26,186 nt of DNA. It comes from DASZVN01 sp035547055 (GTDB lineage Bacteria > Pseudomonadota > Alphaproteobacteria > Rhizobiales > Methylopilaceae). Shown in pieces: positions 16,723-23,512 of this stretch; the stretch's first letter is position 1; every line of letters begins with the position of its first letter. The position numbers were made by a program, and so were the translations under genes. The notes under the pieces were generated by a model, which saw only the letters and a program-made list of their open reading frames with translations, was not told the origin of the DNA and searched no databases. Location of the stretch: the NCBI GenBank assembly GCA_035547055.1, contig DASZVN010000136.1:1-26186 (forward strand), written 5' to 3'.

Positions 16723-17343
16723 TTAACGGGACGTTGCGGTGCCGACCGCGCCGCGGCCGCCGTCATAGACGATGAAGCGGCCGATGCGGCGCGGATCGCC
16801 CGCCGCCGCGACCATGTCGAGCGCCGCGAAGCCGCGGTCGCCGAGGGCGCTGTCGGGCCACGACAGGCGCGCGCTCTCGGCGTCGAGCGCGTCGATGCGC
16901 TCGCCGCCACGGGCTTCCGCCGGCCCGCCGAGCGTCAGCGCCGCGATGACGAAGCGACGCCGCTCGGTGCGATCCGCGAGCGGCAGCGCGACCATCTCGG
17001 CCGGAATGGCCGCGCGGCCGTCGCGCCGGCAGGCCGCGGCGATGACGGCGACGCCGGCCTCGGCCATCACGTCGCGCAGCACCTGGTCGATCTCGCCGCG
17101 GCTGCCCTCGGTCCAGAGCGCCGTGGCGGGGGCGCCGCGGAGCTCGCGCGCGAAGAGATCGCACAGCCGCGTTCCAGCGAGGCGCACGGCGATGCCGCCG
17201 TGGTCCTGGAGCTCGAACAGCGCGATGTCCGGCAGGAGGCGTGGAATCGCGGTCGGATCGACCTCGCCGCGCCGCGGCGCCGGCCGTGCGCCACGCAGCC
17301 GGTCCCAATAGGCGTAGAGGTCGCGAGTCGCGGCGTGCTTCAT
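16723..17343 (-). CDS. PAS domain protein of the PAS_5 (PF07310-like) family
   Basis: The 206-residue product matches the alphaproteobacterial single-PAS family: the N-terminal signature LYAYWDRLRGARPAPRRGEVD, then IPRLLPDIALFEL, and RLAGTRLCDLFAREL as the core PAS strand and helix. There is no output domain, so it is a stand-alone sensor or adaptor of unknown ligand. The start at 17343 (MKHAATRD) has GAGG 4 bases upstream and agrees with family N-termini; an upstream frame to 17382 lacks that support. It lies upstream of the PilZ gene on the same strand with a 90-base gap, so they may or may not share a transcript. Confidence 0.8.
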   Translation of the reverse strand: MKHAATRDLYAYWDRLRGARPAPRRGEVDPTAIPRLLPDIALFELQDHGGIAVRLAGTRLCDLFARELRGAPATALWTEGSRGEIDQVLRDVMAEAGVAVIAAACRRDGRAAIPAEMVALPLADRTERRRFVIAALTLGGPAEARGGERIDALDAESARLSWPDSALGDRGFAALDMVAAAGDPRRIGRFIVYDGGRGAVGTATSR

Positions 17344-17620
17344 GATCCTCGCGTCCCGCGTCGGGACAGGTTCCGGCGGCACCGCCGGGGTCTTGTGGGG
17401 GGCGTCGCAGGGAGCGTGCCAGCGGACCGCCCGGCCCGGCCATGTGGCGATTCGTTATCCCCAGAATCGCGGTTAACGCGGTGGACGGCCCGCGCGGCGC
17501 CATCTTGCGGCCGCCATTGCGGAAGCCGGGCTCCGCGCCCTGCCGCGCAATCGCCGCGCGGCCCTGTCCCGGCGCGGGACAGGCGGGACCTCCCTTGCCG
17601 GGCCGCGCCAACTCGGGCAG
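17344..17620. other. Divergent intergenic region
   Basis: These 277 bases separate the minus-strand PAS gene from the plus-strand rhomboid gene. A small inverted repeat, GCGATTC (17447-17453) and GAATCGC (17464-17470), encloses TTATCCCC and is followed by a second AT-richer run (GGTTAACGCG). This may mark a promoter or operator, but no clear -35/-10 pair is visible. No RNA gene is seen. Confidence 0.35.
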
Positions 17621-18364
17621 ATGCTGTCGCCGATCCCCCGGACCCATGCCGTGCCAGCCGAACGCGAACCGATCTTCAATGCGCCCGCCGTGGTGGGCTG
17701 GACGCTCGCCGCGCTGGCCGCGATCCATATCGTGCGCCAGTTCCTGACGCCGGCCGAGGACGAGCACATCCTGCTGCTGTTCGCCTTCCTGCCGGTGCGC
17801 TACGGCCTGTCGCCGGCGGAGGTGCCGGGCGGCCTCGCGGCGGACGTCTGGACCTTCGTCACCTATGCCGGGCTTCACGCCAGCTTCACTCACCTGATCG
17901 TCAACGGCGTGTGGCTGCTTGCCTTCGGCAGCCCGGTAGCCTGGCGCTTCGGCGGCACCCGCTTCCTCCTGTTCGCCGCGGCGACCGCGGCGGCCGGGGC
18001 GGCGGCCCATCTCGCCAGCCATCCCGGCGCCGCGGTGCCGCTGGTCGGCGCCTCGGCCGGGATTTCCGGCCTGACCGCGGCGGCGCTCCGTTTCGTGTTC
18101 CATTCGGGGGGCCCGCTCGGGCTCCTGCGCCGGCGCGGGGCCGCCGCCTTCCGCCAGCCGGCGGCGCCGCTCATGGTCGCCCTCCGCACCCCGCAGGTCG
18201 TGCTGTTCGTGGCGGTGTGGTTCGGGATCAACCTGCTCTACGGCGTGAGCGCGGTCGGGCTCGGCCCGGTCAGCGCCGAGATCGCCTGGCAGGCCCATCT
18301 CGGCGGCTTCGTCGCCGGGCTCCTGCTGTTCCCGCTGTTCGATCCGGTGCGCCGGGGGGCTTGA
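17621..18364 (+). CDS. Rhomboid family intramembrane serine protease
   Basis: The 247-residue membrane protein carries the rhomboid catalytic dyad: Ser145 in GASAGISG and His226 in AHLGGFVAGLLLF. Asn95 in THLIVNGVWL is the usual oxyanion-side residue of helix 2. Six hydrophobic segments can be drawn (about 22-42, 76-103, 114-131, 143-160, 188-212, 222-240). Rhomboids cut single-pass membrane proteins within the bilayer; the natural substrate cannot be named. The ribosome site is weak. The next gene begins 69 bases later and could be co-transcribed. Confidence 0.9.
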   Translation: MLSPIPRTHAVPAEREPIFNAPAVVGWTLAALAAIHIVRQFLTPAEDEHILLLFAFLPVRYGLSPAEVPGGLAADVWTFVTYAGLHASFTHLIVNGVWLLAFGSPVAWRFGGTRFLLFAAATAAAGAAAHLASHPGAAVPLVGASAGISGLTAAALRFVFHSGGPLGLLRRRGAAAFRQPAAPLMVALRTPQVVLFVAVWFGINLLYGVSAVGLGPVSAEIAWQAHLGGFVAGLLLFPLFDPVRRGA

Positions 18365-18432
18365 AACCGCCGGCTTCCTCCCGAGTTGAAGGATGTGGCG
18401 AACCGCCGCACCTCGAACGGAGGAGCGAAGCC

Positions 18433-18864
18433 GTGAACGTTCAAGCCATTCTCGCGGCCAAGGGCACCGACGTCGTCTCGATCGCGCCGGAGCGCACGCT
18501 GGCCGAGGCGGTCGCGCTGCTCGCCTCGAGGCGGATCGGCGCGCTGGTGGTGAGCGCCGGCGGAGGCCGGCTTGCCGGCATCCTCTCGGAGCGCGACATC
18601 GTGCGCGCCTTGGCCGCCGCCGGCGCCGAGGCGCTCGCAAGCGCGGTCGGCGACCACATGACCACCACGGTCGCGACCACCACCGACGAAGAGCCGATGC
18701 CCTCGCTGATGGAGCGCATGACCGAGGGCCGCTTCCGCCACATGCCGGTGATGGCGGACGGCCGCGTGGTCGGCGTCGTCTCGATCGGCGACGTGGTGAA
18801 GCACCGCGTCGCCGAGATCGAGGCGGAAGCCCATGCGATGCGGGAGTACATCCAGGCCGGGTGA
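18433..18864 (+). CDS. Two-CBS-domain protein
   Basis: The 143-residue product is a stand-alone pair of CBS domains forming one Bateman module: first repeat VVSIAPERTLAEAVALLASRRIGALVV with SERDIVRAL (quoted in part), second repeat MTEGRFRHMPVM with GVVSIGDVVK. Such modules bind adenosyl compounds (AMP, ATP, SAM, NAD). A short C-terminal helix (EIEAEAHAMREYIQ) is typical of the alphaproteobacterial free-standing type. The GTG start has GGAGGA 7 bases upstream. The partner protein is unknown. The gene ends 10 bases before a strong hairpin. Confidence 0.9.
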   Translation: MNVQAILAAKGTDVVSIAPERTLAEAVALLASRRIGALVVSAGGGRLAGILSERDIVRALAAAGAEALASAVGDHMTTTVATTTDEEPMPSLMERMTEGRFRHMPVMADGRVVGVVSIGDVVKHRVAEIEAEAHAMREYIQAG

Positions 18865-18874
18865 GTGAAGGATA

Positions 18875-18897
18875 GGGGGAGTTCTCCCAACTCCCCC
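18875..18897. terminator. Perfect hairpin between convergent CBS and patatin genes
   Basis: GGGGGAGTT (18875-18883) and AACTCCCCC (18889-18897) form a perfect 9-bp stem with a 5-base loop, placed between the CBS stop (18864) and the converging patatin stop (18913). Neither strand shows a continuous T-run, though both flanks are pyrimidine-rich when read out of the stem. The position fits a bidirectional terminator. Confidence 0.65.
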
Positions 18898-18912
18898 ACT
18901 CTCAACTCTCGC

Positions 18913-19914
18913 TCACGCCAGCACCCGCGCGGTCTCCACGATGTCCCCGATCGCGCGCTCGACCGCCTCGGCGCCGATGGCGATGGCCTCGGCGGCGCGG
19001 TGGAACTCGAACAGGCCGACATGACCGAGCTTCGGCAGCACCGCGACGTCGGGCGGATCGCCGGCGAGGCGGGCGCGGGCGATGCGGTCCTGCGTGATGT
19101 TGTAGGCCTCGTTCATCACCGTCGGGATGCCGGGCGCGCCGTCGACATGGGCGTGCAGGGCGCGCCGGAGGGCGGCGCGGCCGCGCATGTCGCGCAGGCT
19201 GGTCTCGCGCCGCGCCCGCCACTGGCCGATCGCGGCGATATCGTCCTCGTCGGTGCCGTGGCTCGGCACCACCGCGCCGCGGCCATAGACGTCGGCGTGG
19301 AGGTTGACCGCGATCACCATGCGGGCGCCGAGCGCGCGCGCGGCGGAGACCGGCACTGGGTTGACCATGGCGCCGTCCATCAGCCAGCGCCCGCCGACCC
19401 GGACCGGCTCGAGCAGGCCGGGCAGCGCGTAGGAGGCGCGCATCGCCTCGACCAGGCGGCCGCGCGTCAGCCACACCTCGTGGCCGGTCGCGATCTCGGT
19501 CGCGATGGCGACATAGCCCATCGGCAGATCCTCGATATCGAGGCCGTCGAGGTTCTTCTCCAGGGCATCGCGGAGCCGGCTGCCGCCGAGGATGCCGGTG
19601 CCGGTGAAGCTGAGGTCGAGCAGCGAGAACACCCGCCGCCTGGTCAGCGAGCGCGCCCAGTCCTCCAGCTCGTCGAGCCTGCCGGCGGCGTAGCAGCCGC
19701 CAACCACCGCGCCGATCGAGGTGCCAGCGATGATGTCCGGCTTGTAGCCGACCTTGTCGAGCGCCCGGAGCACGCCGATGTGGGCCCAGCCGCGCGCGGC
19801 CCCGCCGCCCAGCACGAGGCCGATCTTCGGCAGCCGCGCGGGCGGCGCAACGTCCCCGTCTGGATCGGCGGCGCCCGCCGTACCGCGCCCGAGACGCGCC
19901 AGGACATCGAACAT
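18913..19914 (-). CDS. Patatin-like phospholipase family protein (RssA-like)
   Basis: The patatin Ser-Asp dyad is present: nucleophile Ser66 in GTSIG and Asp180 in DGA, with the oxyanion loop GGGAARGWAHIG at about residues 36-47. It would hydrolyse acyl esters of phospholipids or related lipids. The 333-residue length matches RssA-type cytoplasmic or membrane-peripheral proteins; no signal peptide is seen. The ATG at 19914 has AGAGGA about 6 bases upstream and is preferred over the one at 19929. It follows hisI by 104 bases on the same strand, after folE, so it may be the distal gene of that operon. Confidence 0.92.
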   Translation of the reverse strand: MFDVLARLGRGTAGAADPDGDVAPPARLPKIGLVLGGGAARGWAHIGVLRALDKVGYKPDIIAGTSIGAVVGGCYAAGRLDELEDWARSLTRRRVFSLLDLSFTGTGILGGSRLRDALEKNLDGLDIEDLPMGYVAIATEIATGHEVWLTRGRLVEAMRASYALPGLLEPVRVGGRWLMDGAMVNPVPVSAARALGARMVIAVNLHADVYGRGAVVPSHGTDEDDIAAIGQWRARRETSLRDMRGRAALRRALHAHVDGAPGIPTVMNEAYNITQDRIARARLAGDPPDVAVLPKLGHVGLFEFHRAAEAIAIGAEAVERAIGDIVETARVLA

Positions 19915-20018
19915 GGCGGTCCTCTTCATGGGCGGCGCGAGGCACGCCCAGCTTCAATCTTACGAAAAATCGCTGACGGGAGGTGAATGGCGCATCCGGG
20001 GGACCGTCGACCGGCCGG

Positions 20019-20477
20019 CTAGGGTTGCTTCGCCGCGGAATAGACCGCCGCGGGGTCGAAAAGAGGGCCGTCGCCGGTGAAGGCGAGGGTTCCGCCGTCC
20101 GCGCCGAGCGCGACCGTCCGGTAGAAGCAGGACTTGCGGCCGGTGTGGCAGTTGGCGCCGGTGCCGGCGGTCTCGACCCGGATCCAGACCGCGTCCTGGT
20201 CGCAGTCGACCCGCATCTCGACGACGCGCTGGACGTGCCCGCTCTCCTCGCCCTTCTTCCACAGCCGGCGGCGGCTGCGCGACCAGTAGTGCGCCTCGCC
20301 GGTCTCAATGGTGCGCCGAAGCGCCTCGGCATTCATGTGCGCGACCATCACGACCTCGCCCGACGATGCGTCGGACACGACGCAGGTGACGAGGCCGTCG
20401 CGGTCGAAGCGCGGGGCGAGCGTGGCGCCGGCCTCGGCCTCGGCGGCCGAGCCAGGCGCCGGGAACCGGAGGTCCAT
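20019..20477 (-). CDS. hisI: Phosphoribosyl-AMP cyclohydrolase
   Basis: HisI opens the adenine ring of phosphoribosyl-AMP, the third step of histidine synthesis. The core is complete: VVMVAHMNAEALRRTIETG, YWSRSRRRLWKKGEESGHVQ (quoted in full, 20 residues), the metal-binding Asp-Cys-Asp-x-Asp (DCDQD, residues 91-95) and the zinc cysteines Cys110 and Cys117 in NCHTGRKSCFYR. At 152 residues it is the single-domain form without the HisE part. It starts 11 bases after folE and has only a weak ribosome site of its own, suggesting translational coupling. Other his genes are not nearby. Confidence 0.96.
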   Translation of the reverse strand: MDLRFPAPGSAAEAEAGATLAPRFDRDGLVTCVVSDASSGEVVMVAHMNAEALRRTIETGEAHYWSRSRRRLWKKGEESGHVQRVVEMRVDCDQDAVWIRVETAGTGANCHTGRKSCFYRTVALGADGGTLAFTGDGPLFDPAAVYSAAKQP

Positions 20478-20488
20478 CGGCGCCGCCG

Positions 20489-21118
20489 TCAGCGGCCGTC
20501 GCGGCGGCGGATGAAGTCGAGGAAGCGCTGCTGCTCGACCGGGTTGTCCTGGAACAGGCCGGTGAAGCGGTTGGTCACCGTCGACACGCCCGGCTTCTGC
20601 ACGCCGCGCATCGCCATGCAGCTATGCTGCGCCTCGACCAGCACCGCGACGCCGCGCGGCTTCAGCCCGTCGTCGATCGCACGGCTGATCTGCGCGGTGA
20701 GCTGCTCCTGGGTCTGCAACCGCCGAGCGTAGATATCGATCACGCGGGCGATCTTCGACAGGCCGACCACGCCCTCGCTCGGATAGTAGGCGACGTGCAC
20801 GTGGCCGGTGAACGGCAGCATGTGGTGCTCGCAATGCGAGGTGAACGGGATGTCGCGCAGGACGACCATGTCGTCGTAGCCGACGTCCTCGAACACACGC
20901 TCGAGCACCGTATTCGGCGACAGCCCGTAGCCGCCGTAGAGCTCCTCGAAGGTGCGGACCACCCGCCGGGGGGTGTCGCGCAGGCCCTCGCGCTCCGGAT
21001 CCTCGCCGATGAAGGCGAGAAGGGTCCGCACCGCGGCCTGCGCTTCCTCGACACTCGGCCGGGGCGCATCCGCAGTCTGCGGCTTGAGCGCCGCCGGATG
21101 TTTGACCACTGCGTCCAT
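20489..21118 (-). CDS. folE: GTP cyclohydrolase I
   Basis: FolE converts GTP to dihydroneopterin triphosphate, the first step of folate and pterin synthesis. Zinc ligands Cys96 and His99 (SHCEHHMLPFTG) and Cys167 (AQHSCMAMRGV) are all present, so this is the zinc-dependent type. Other signatures are EGLRDTPRRV, GLSKIARVID and LQTQEQL. The product has 209 residues. ATG at 21118 has GGGAG 5 bases upstream, which decides against the in-frame ATG at 21130, in whose codon the site begins. It leads folE - hisI - patatin and is divergent from the Fe-S scaffold gene. Confidence 0.95.
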   Translation of the reverse strand: MDAVVKHPAALKPQTADAPRPSVEEAQAAVRTLLAFIGEDPEREGLRDTPRRVVRTFEELYGGYGLSPNTVLERVFEDVGYDDMVVLRDIPFTSHCEHHMLPFTGHVHVAYYPSEGVVGLSKIARVIDIYARRLQTQEQLTAQISRAIDDGLKPRGVAVLVEAQHSCMAMRGVQKPGVSTVTNRFTGLFQDNPVEQQRFLDFIRRRDGR

Positions 21119-21133
21119 TCCAACTCCCATCCT

Positions 21134-21153
21134 GGAGCCCGCCGGAGGGCTCC
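21134..21153. promoter_or_regulatory. Small hairpin in the folE leader
   Basis: GGAGCCC (21134-21140) and GGGCTCC (21147-21153) are perfect reverse complements with a 6-base loop, lying 16 bases upstream of the folE ATG and upstream of the divergent scaffold gene. It could be a leader hairpin or an operator; nothing else identifies it. Confidence 0.3.
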
Positions 21154-21167
21154 GGCCCGGCGCCCGC

Positions 21168-21197
21168 TTGGTGGAGCCGCCGATGCGGCACTATATG
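21168..21197 (+). promoter_or_regulatory. Candidate sigma-70-like promoter of the Fe-S scaffold gene
   Basis: TTGGTG at 21168-21173 and TATATG at 21192-21197 are separated by 18 bases and lie 59 bases upstream of the scaffold ATG. The -10 is clearly AT-rich in a very GC-rich setting. The -35 is a moderate match. I see no IscR- or Fur-like site that I would defend. Confidence 0.45.
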
Positions 21198-21256
21198 TAA
21201 GCTGCCTCCTCGGAATTGACGAGGCTTCGACCCTTCCCGACGATCAACGGCTCGCG

Positions 21257-21703
21257 ATGCTCGACGACATCTACAACAAGCGCATCCTGGAACTCGCCGC
21301 CAACATTCCGCGGCTGGGGCGGCTCGACCATGCCGACGGCAGCGCGACTGCCCATTCCAAGTTGTGCGGCTCGACCGTGACCGTGGACGTGAAGCTCGAC
21401 GGCGAGGTCGTCACCGACTTCGCCCATGTCGTCAAGGCCTGCGCCCTCGGCCAGGCCTCGTCCTCGATCATGGCCCGCCACGTCGTCGGATCGAATCTCC
21501 AGGAGCTTCGCGAGGTCCGCGACGCCATGCGACGGATGCTGAAGGAGAACGGCCCGCCGCCCGAGGGCAAATGGGCCGACCTCGCCGTGCTGGAACCGGT
21601 ACGCGACTATAAGGCGCGCCACGCCTCGACCATGCTGACCTTCGAGGCCGTCACGGAAGCCGCGGAGAAGGCGCTGGCCGAAAAGGCCGAGACGGTCGGC
21701 TGA
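21257..21703 (+). CDS. Iron-sulfur cluster scaffold protein, IscU/NifU_N/SufU-like
   Basis: The 148-residue protein matches the NifU N-terminal family: DIYNKRILELAANIPRLG, AHSKLCGSTVTVDV with Cys37, and KACALGQASSSIMA with Cys62. These are two of the three cysteines that hold a nascent cluster. At the third position, where SufU-type proteins have a Cys, the segment YKARHAST appears to give His122. This seems characteristic of an alphaproteobacterial subgroup. It would assemble or carry Fe-S clusters in the cytoplasm. The gene stands alone on the plus strand, divergent from folE, not inside a suf or isc cluster. ATG 21257 is the only reasonable start. Confidence 0.88.
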   Translation: MLDDIYNKRILELAANIPRLGRLDHADGSATAHSKLCGSTVTVDVKLDGEVVTDFAHVVKACALGQASSSIMARHVVGSNLQELREVRDAMRRMLKENGPPPEGKWADLAVLEPVRDYKARHASTMLTFEAVTEAAEKALAEKAETVG

Positions 21704-21969
21704 CCAGGCCGGACCATCGATGATGTCATGGGCCATCGTCGCGACGTGCAGGTTCTCAATCGCAACGATTGACGGGAATGGCCGCCCTCAGGTTCCCGGG
21801 ACCGGGCCGGCCGTTGGTCAGGTTGTGCTGGCAGGCCCGGCGGCGTGCGAGTCCCGTAGGGAGGGCTACCCGCACTTTTGTTAGGGCCGGGTCTGGTTGC
21901 CAGCAGGCGAAGCGGCGGCGGCGCTGGCATTCGCTGGCGGGTTCACCGCCGGACGGTCGAGCGAGGGTT
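21704..21969. other. Structured intergenic region, no gene seen
   Basis: These 266 bases lie between the scaffold gene and the converging small basic protein gene. They include CAATCG-CAA-CGATTG at 21757-21771, a GC-rich self-complementary stretch near 21795-21815, and a terminator-like hairpin at 21845-21882. No tRNA, known riboswitch or coding frame with family resemblance is visible. It is either a long 3' untranslated region or a separate small RNA. Confidence 0.4.
21845..21882 (+). terminator. Terminator-like hairpin with T-run
   Basis: GTGCG (21845-21849) pairs with CGCAC (21871-21875) and GTAG (21856-21859) with CTAC (21866-21869) in an interrupted stem. TTTTGTT follows at 21876-21882. 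It lies about 140 bases after the scaffold stop and would end that transcript or a small RNA on the plus strand. Confidence 0.5.
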
Positions 21970-22098
21970 CTATTTCTTCGAGGTCGGCGCAGGCGAGCCC
22001 GACTTGCCCTTCAACGACGGCGCCGCAGCCGTGACCTTCGGCTTTTCCTTCTTGGGCTTCTTCGCTTCGCGATTGCCCCGTTGCTGGCCCTTCGCCAT
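21970..22098 (-). CDS. Small conserved-looking basic protein (42 aa)
   Basis: This 42-residue protein starts MAKGQQRGNREAKKPKKEKP and continues with a Ser/Pro/Lys tail ending in TSKK. It is extremely Lys-rich and probably disordered. Its start is convincing: GGAGGA lies 6 bases before the ATG. From memory, short proteins beginning MAKGQ.R.NRE.KKPK recur in many proteobacteria without a known role. The pattern would fit a nucleic-acid-binding or ribosome-associated peptide, but that is inference. It lies downstream of tRNA-Lys on the same strand, separated by a hairpin. Confidence 0.72.
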   Translation of the reverse strand: MAKGQQRGNREAKKPKKEKPKVTAAAPSLKGKSGSPAPTSKK

Positions 22099-22200
22099 TT
22101 CGATTCCTCCAAAAGCCTTTGCCGAGAGTAGCCCACGGCGCAAGCCGGCGATAGGAGGAGCGAGCGAGCCCCCGAGTAGTTTGCCCTCTCTGATACCCTG

Positions 22201-22226
22201 AATGAAACGGCCGGCTCGTTGCCGGC
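22201..22226 (-). terminator. Hairpin after tRNA-Lys
   Basis: On the minus strand GCCGGC, loop AACGA and GCCGGC are followed by CGTTTCATT. The stem occupies 22210-22215 and 22221-22226, 20 bases past the tRNA 3' end. It fits a short intrinsic terminator for the tRNA transcript, though the T-run is interrupted. Confidence 0.55.
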
Positions 22227-22245
22227 TATTCTCCCCAGATTCTCT

Positions 22246-22321
22246 TGGCGAGCCCGGTGGGACTCGAACCCACGACCCCATGATTAAAAGTCACGTGCTC
22301 TACCACCTGAGCTACGGGCTC
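22246..22321 (-). tRNA. tRNA-Lys (anticodon TTT), CCA encoded
   Basis: The minus strand folds into a complete 76-base tRNA. The acceptor stem pairs GAGCCCG with CGGGCTC, followed by discriminator G and an encoded CCA (22246-22248). The D arm contains TAGCTCAGG with GGTAGAGC, the anticodon loop is CTTTTAA with anticodon TTT, and the T arm has GGGTTCGAGTCCC. It reads AAA/AAG codons. The tRNA is not itself a substrate of the neighbouring Tgt, which acts on GUN anticodons. Confidence 0.97.
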
Positions 22322-22335
22322 GCGCGACGGCGCGG

Positions 22336-22364
22336 AACCTAGGGGCGGGGCCGGAGCGGGTCAA
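22336..22364 (-). promoter_or_regulatory. Promoter of tRNA-Lys
   Basis: Minus strand TTGACC (22359-22364) and TAGGTT (22336-22341) are 17 bases apart, an ideal housekeeping-sigma spacing. The -10 box ends 14 bases before the mature tRNA 5' end, so the transcript would have only a short leader. The -35 lies 15 bases beyond the tgt stop, making tRNA-Lys independent of the tgt operon. Confidence 0.7.
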
Positions 22365-22378
22365 GCAAGCCGCTGGCG

Positions 22379-23512
22379 TCACGCCGCGAGCGGCGGCAGG
22401 TCGCCCCTGGCCCAGCCTTCCGTCGCGATCGCGCAATAGTCGGCGTAGCCGCCGTCGGCGATGGCGGCGCGGGCACCCTGCATCAGTGCCTGGTAGTAGG
22501 CGAGGTTGGCCCAGCTCAGGAGCGTCATGCCGAGGATCTCGCCCGCGCGGACGAGGTGGTGCAGATAGGCCCGCGAATAGTCCCGCGCCGCCGGGCAGGC
22601 GCTGGTCTCGTCGAGCGGGCGGGGATCGTCGGCGTGGCGGGCGTTCTTGAGGTTGAGGCGGCCGAAGCGGGTGAAGGCGAGACCGTGGCGGCCGGCCCGG
22701 GTCGGCATCACGCAGTCGAACAGGTCGATGCCGCGGGCGACCGACTGCAGCAGGTCGTCGGGCGTGCCGACGCCCATGAGATAGCGCGGCCGGTCCACCG
22801 GCAGCTCCGGCACCGTCTCCTCCAAGACCGCCAGCATGGTCTCCTGGGTCTCGCCGACGGCAAGGCCACCGACCGCATAGCCATGGAACGCCATGCCGAC
22901 CAGCGCGCGGGCGGACTGGCGGCGCAGCGCAGCGTCGTCGCCGCCCTGGACGATGCCGAACACGCCCTGCCCCGCCCCGCCGGCGAAGGCGCGGCGCGAG
23001 CGTTCCGCCCAGCGCAGGCTGAGACTCATCGCGCGCTCGATCTCCGCCGCGGGCGCCGGCAGCTTCAGGCATTCGTCGAGCTGCATCTGGATGTCGGAGC
23101 CGAGCAGGCCCTGGATCTCCAGGCTGCGCTCGGGCGTCAGCAGGTACCGCGCGCCGTCGATATGGGAGGCGAAGGCGACGCCCTCCTCGCTGAGCGCCCG
23201 CCGCGCGGCCAGCGACATCACCTGGAAGCCGCCACTGTCGGTCAGGATGGTCCTGTCCCAGCGCATGAAGCGGTGCAGGCCGCCGAGCCGCGCCACCCGC
23301 TCGGCCCCGGGCCGGAGCATCAGATGATAGGTGTTGCCGAGCACGACCTCGGTGCCGGTCGAGGCGACCTGCTCGACCGTCAGCGCCTTCACGGTGGCCG
23401 CAGTGCCGACGGCCATGAAGCCCGGCGTGCGGACCTCGCCGTGGGCGGTCGTGAGCGTGCCGGTGCGGGCGGCGCCGTCGGTCGCGGCGGCCGCGAAGCC
23501 GAATTCGCTCAC
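22379..23512 (-). CDS. tgt: tRNA-guanine transglycosylase
   Basis: Tgt swaps guanine 34 for preQ1 in tRNAs for Asp, Asn, His and Tyr. Catalytic aspartates are seen in LTDSGGFQVMS and in DLFDCVMPTRAGRHG, and GIVQGG and GGLAVGE shape the base pocket. Length (377) is normal. The usual zinc site CxCxxC...His does not survive: where E. coli has Cys at three places in ETCxCxxC, this protein reads ETSACPAAR (Ser, Cys, Ala), and the later zinc His (IHNL) corresponds to Ala in WANLAYY. From memory related Hyphomicrobiales proteins may share this. The GTG start overlaps the queA stop (GTGA) with GGAGG 7 bases upstream. Confidence 0.96.
   Translation of the reverse strand: MSEFGFAAAATDGAARTGTLTTAHGEVRTPGFMAVGTAATVKALTVEQVASTGTEVVLGNTYHLMLRPGAERVARLGGLHRFMRWDRTILTDSGGFQVMSLAARRALSEEGVAFASHIDGARYLLTPERSLEIQGLLGSDIQMQLDECLKLPAPAAEIERAMSLSLRWAERSRRAFAGGAGQGVFGIVQGGDDAALRRQSARALVGMAFHGYAVGGLAVGETQETMLAVLEETVPELPVDRPRYLMGVGTPDDLLQSVARGIDLFDCVMPTRAGRHGLAFTRFGRLNLKNARHADDPRPLDETSACPAARDYSRAYLHHLVRAGEILGMTLLSWANLAYYQALMQGARAAIADGGYADYCAIATEGWARGDLPPLAA

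Noticed and set aside
17455..17463. TTATCCCCA resembling a DnaA box
   Set aside because: It is a single near-match with one mismatch and no other boxes or AT-rich unwinding region, so no origin is supported.
21845..21875. Possible tRNA or riboswitch fragment near CGAGTCCCG
   Set aside because: The match to a T-arm is superficial; no acceptor stem or anticodon arm can be folded around it, and the hairpin plus T-run is better explained as a terminator.
21970..22281. 103-residue version of the small basic protein starting inside tRNA-Lys
   Set aside because: The extension runs through the tRNA and its terminator hairpin; the strong ribosome site and conserved-looking start place the true ATG at 22098.
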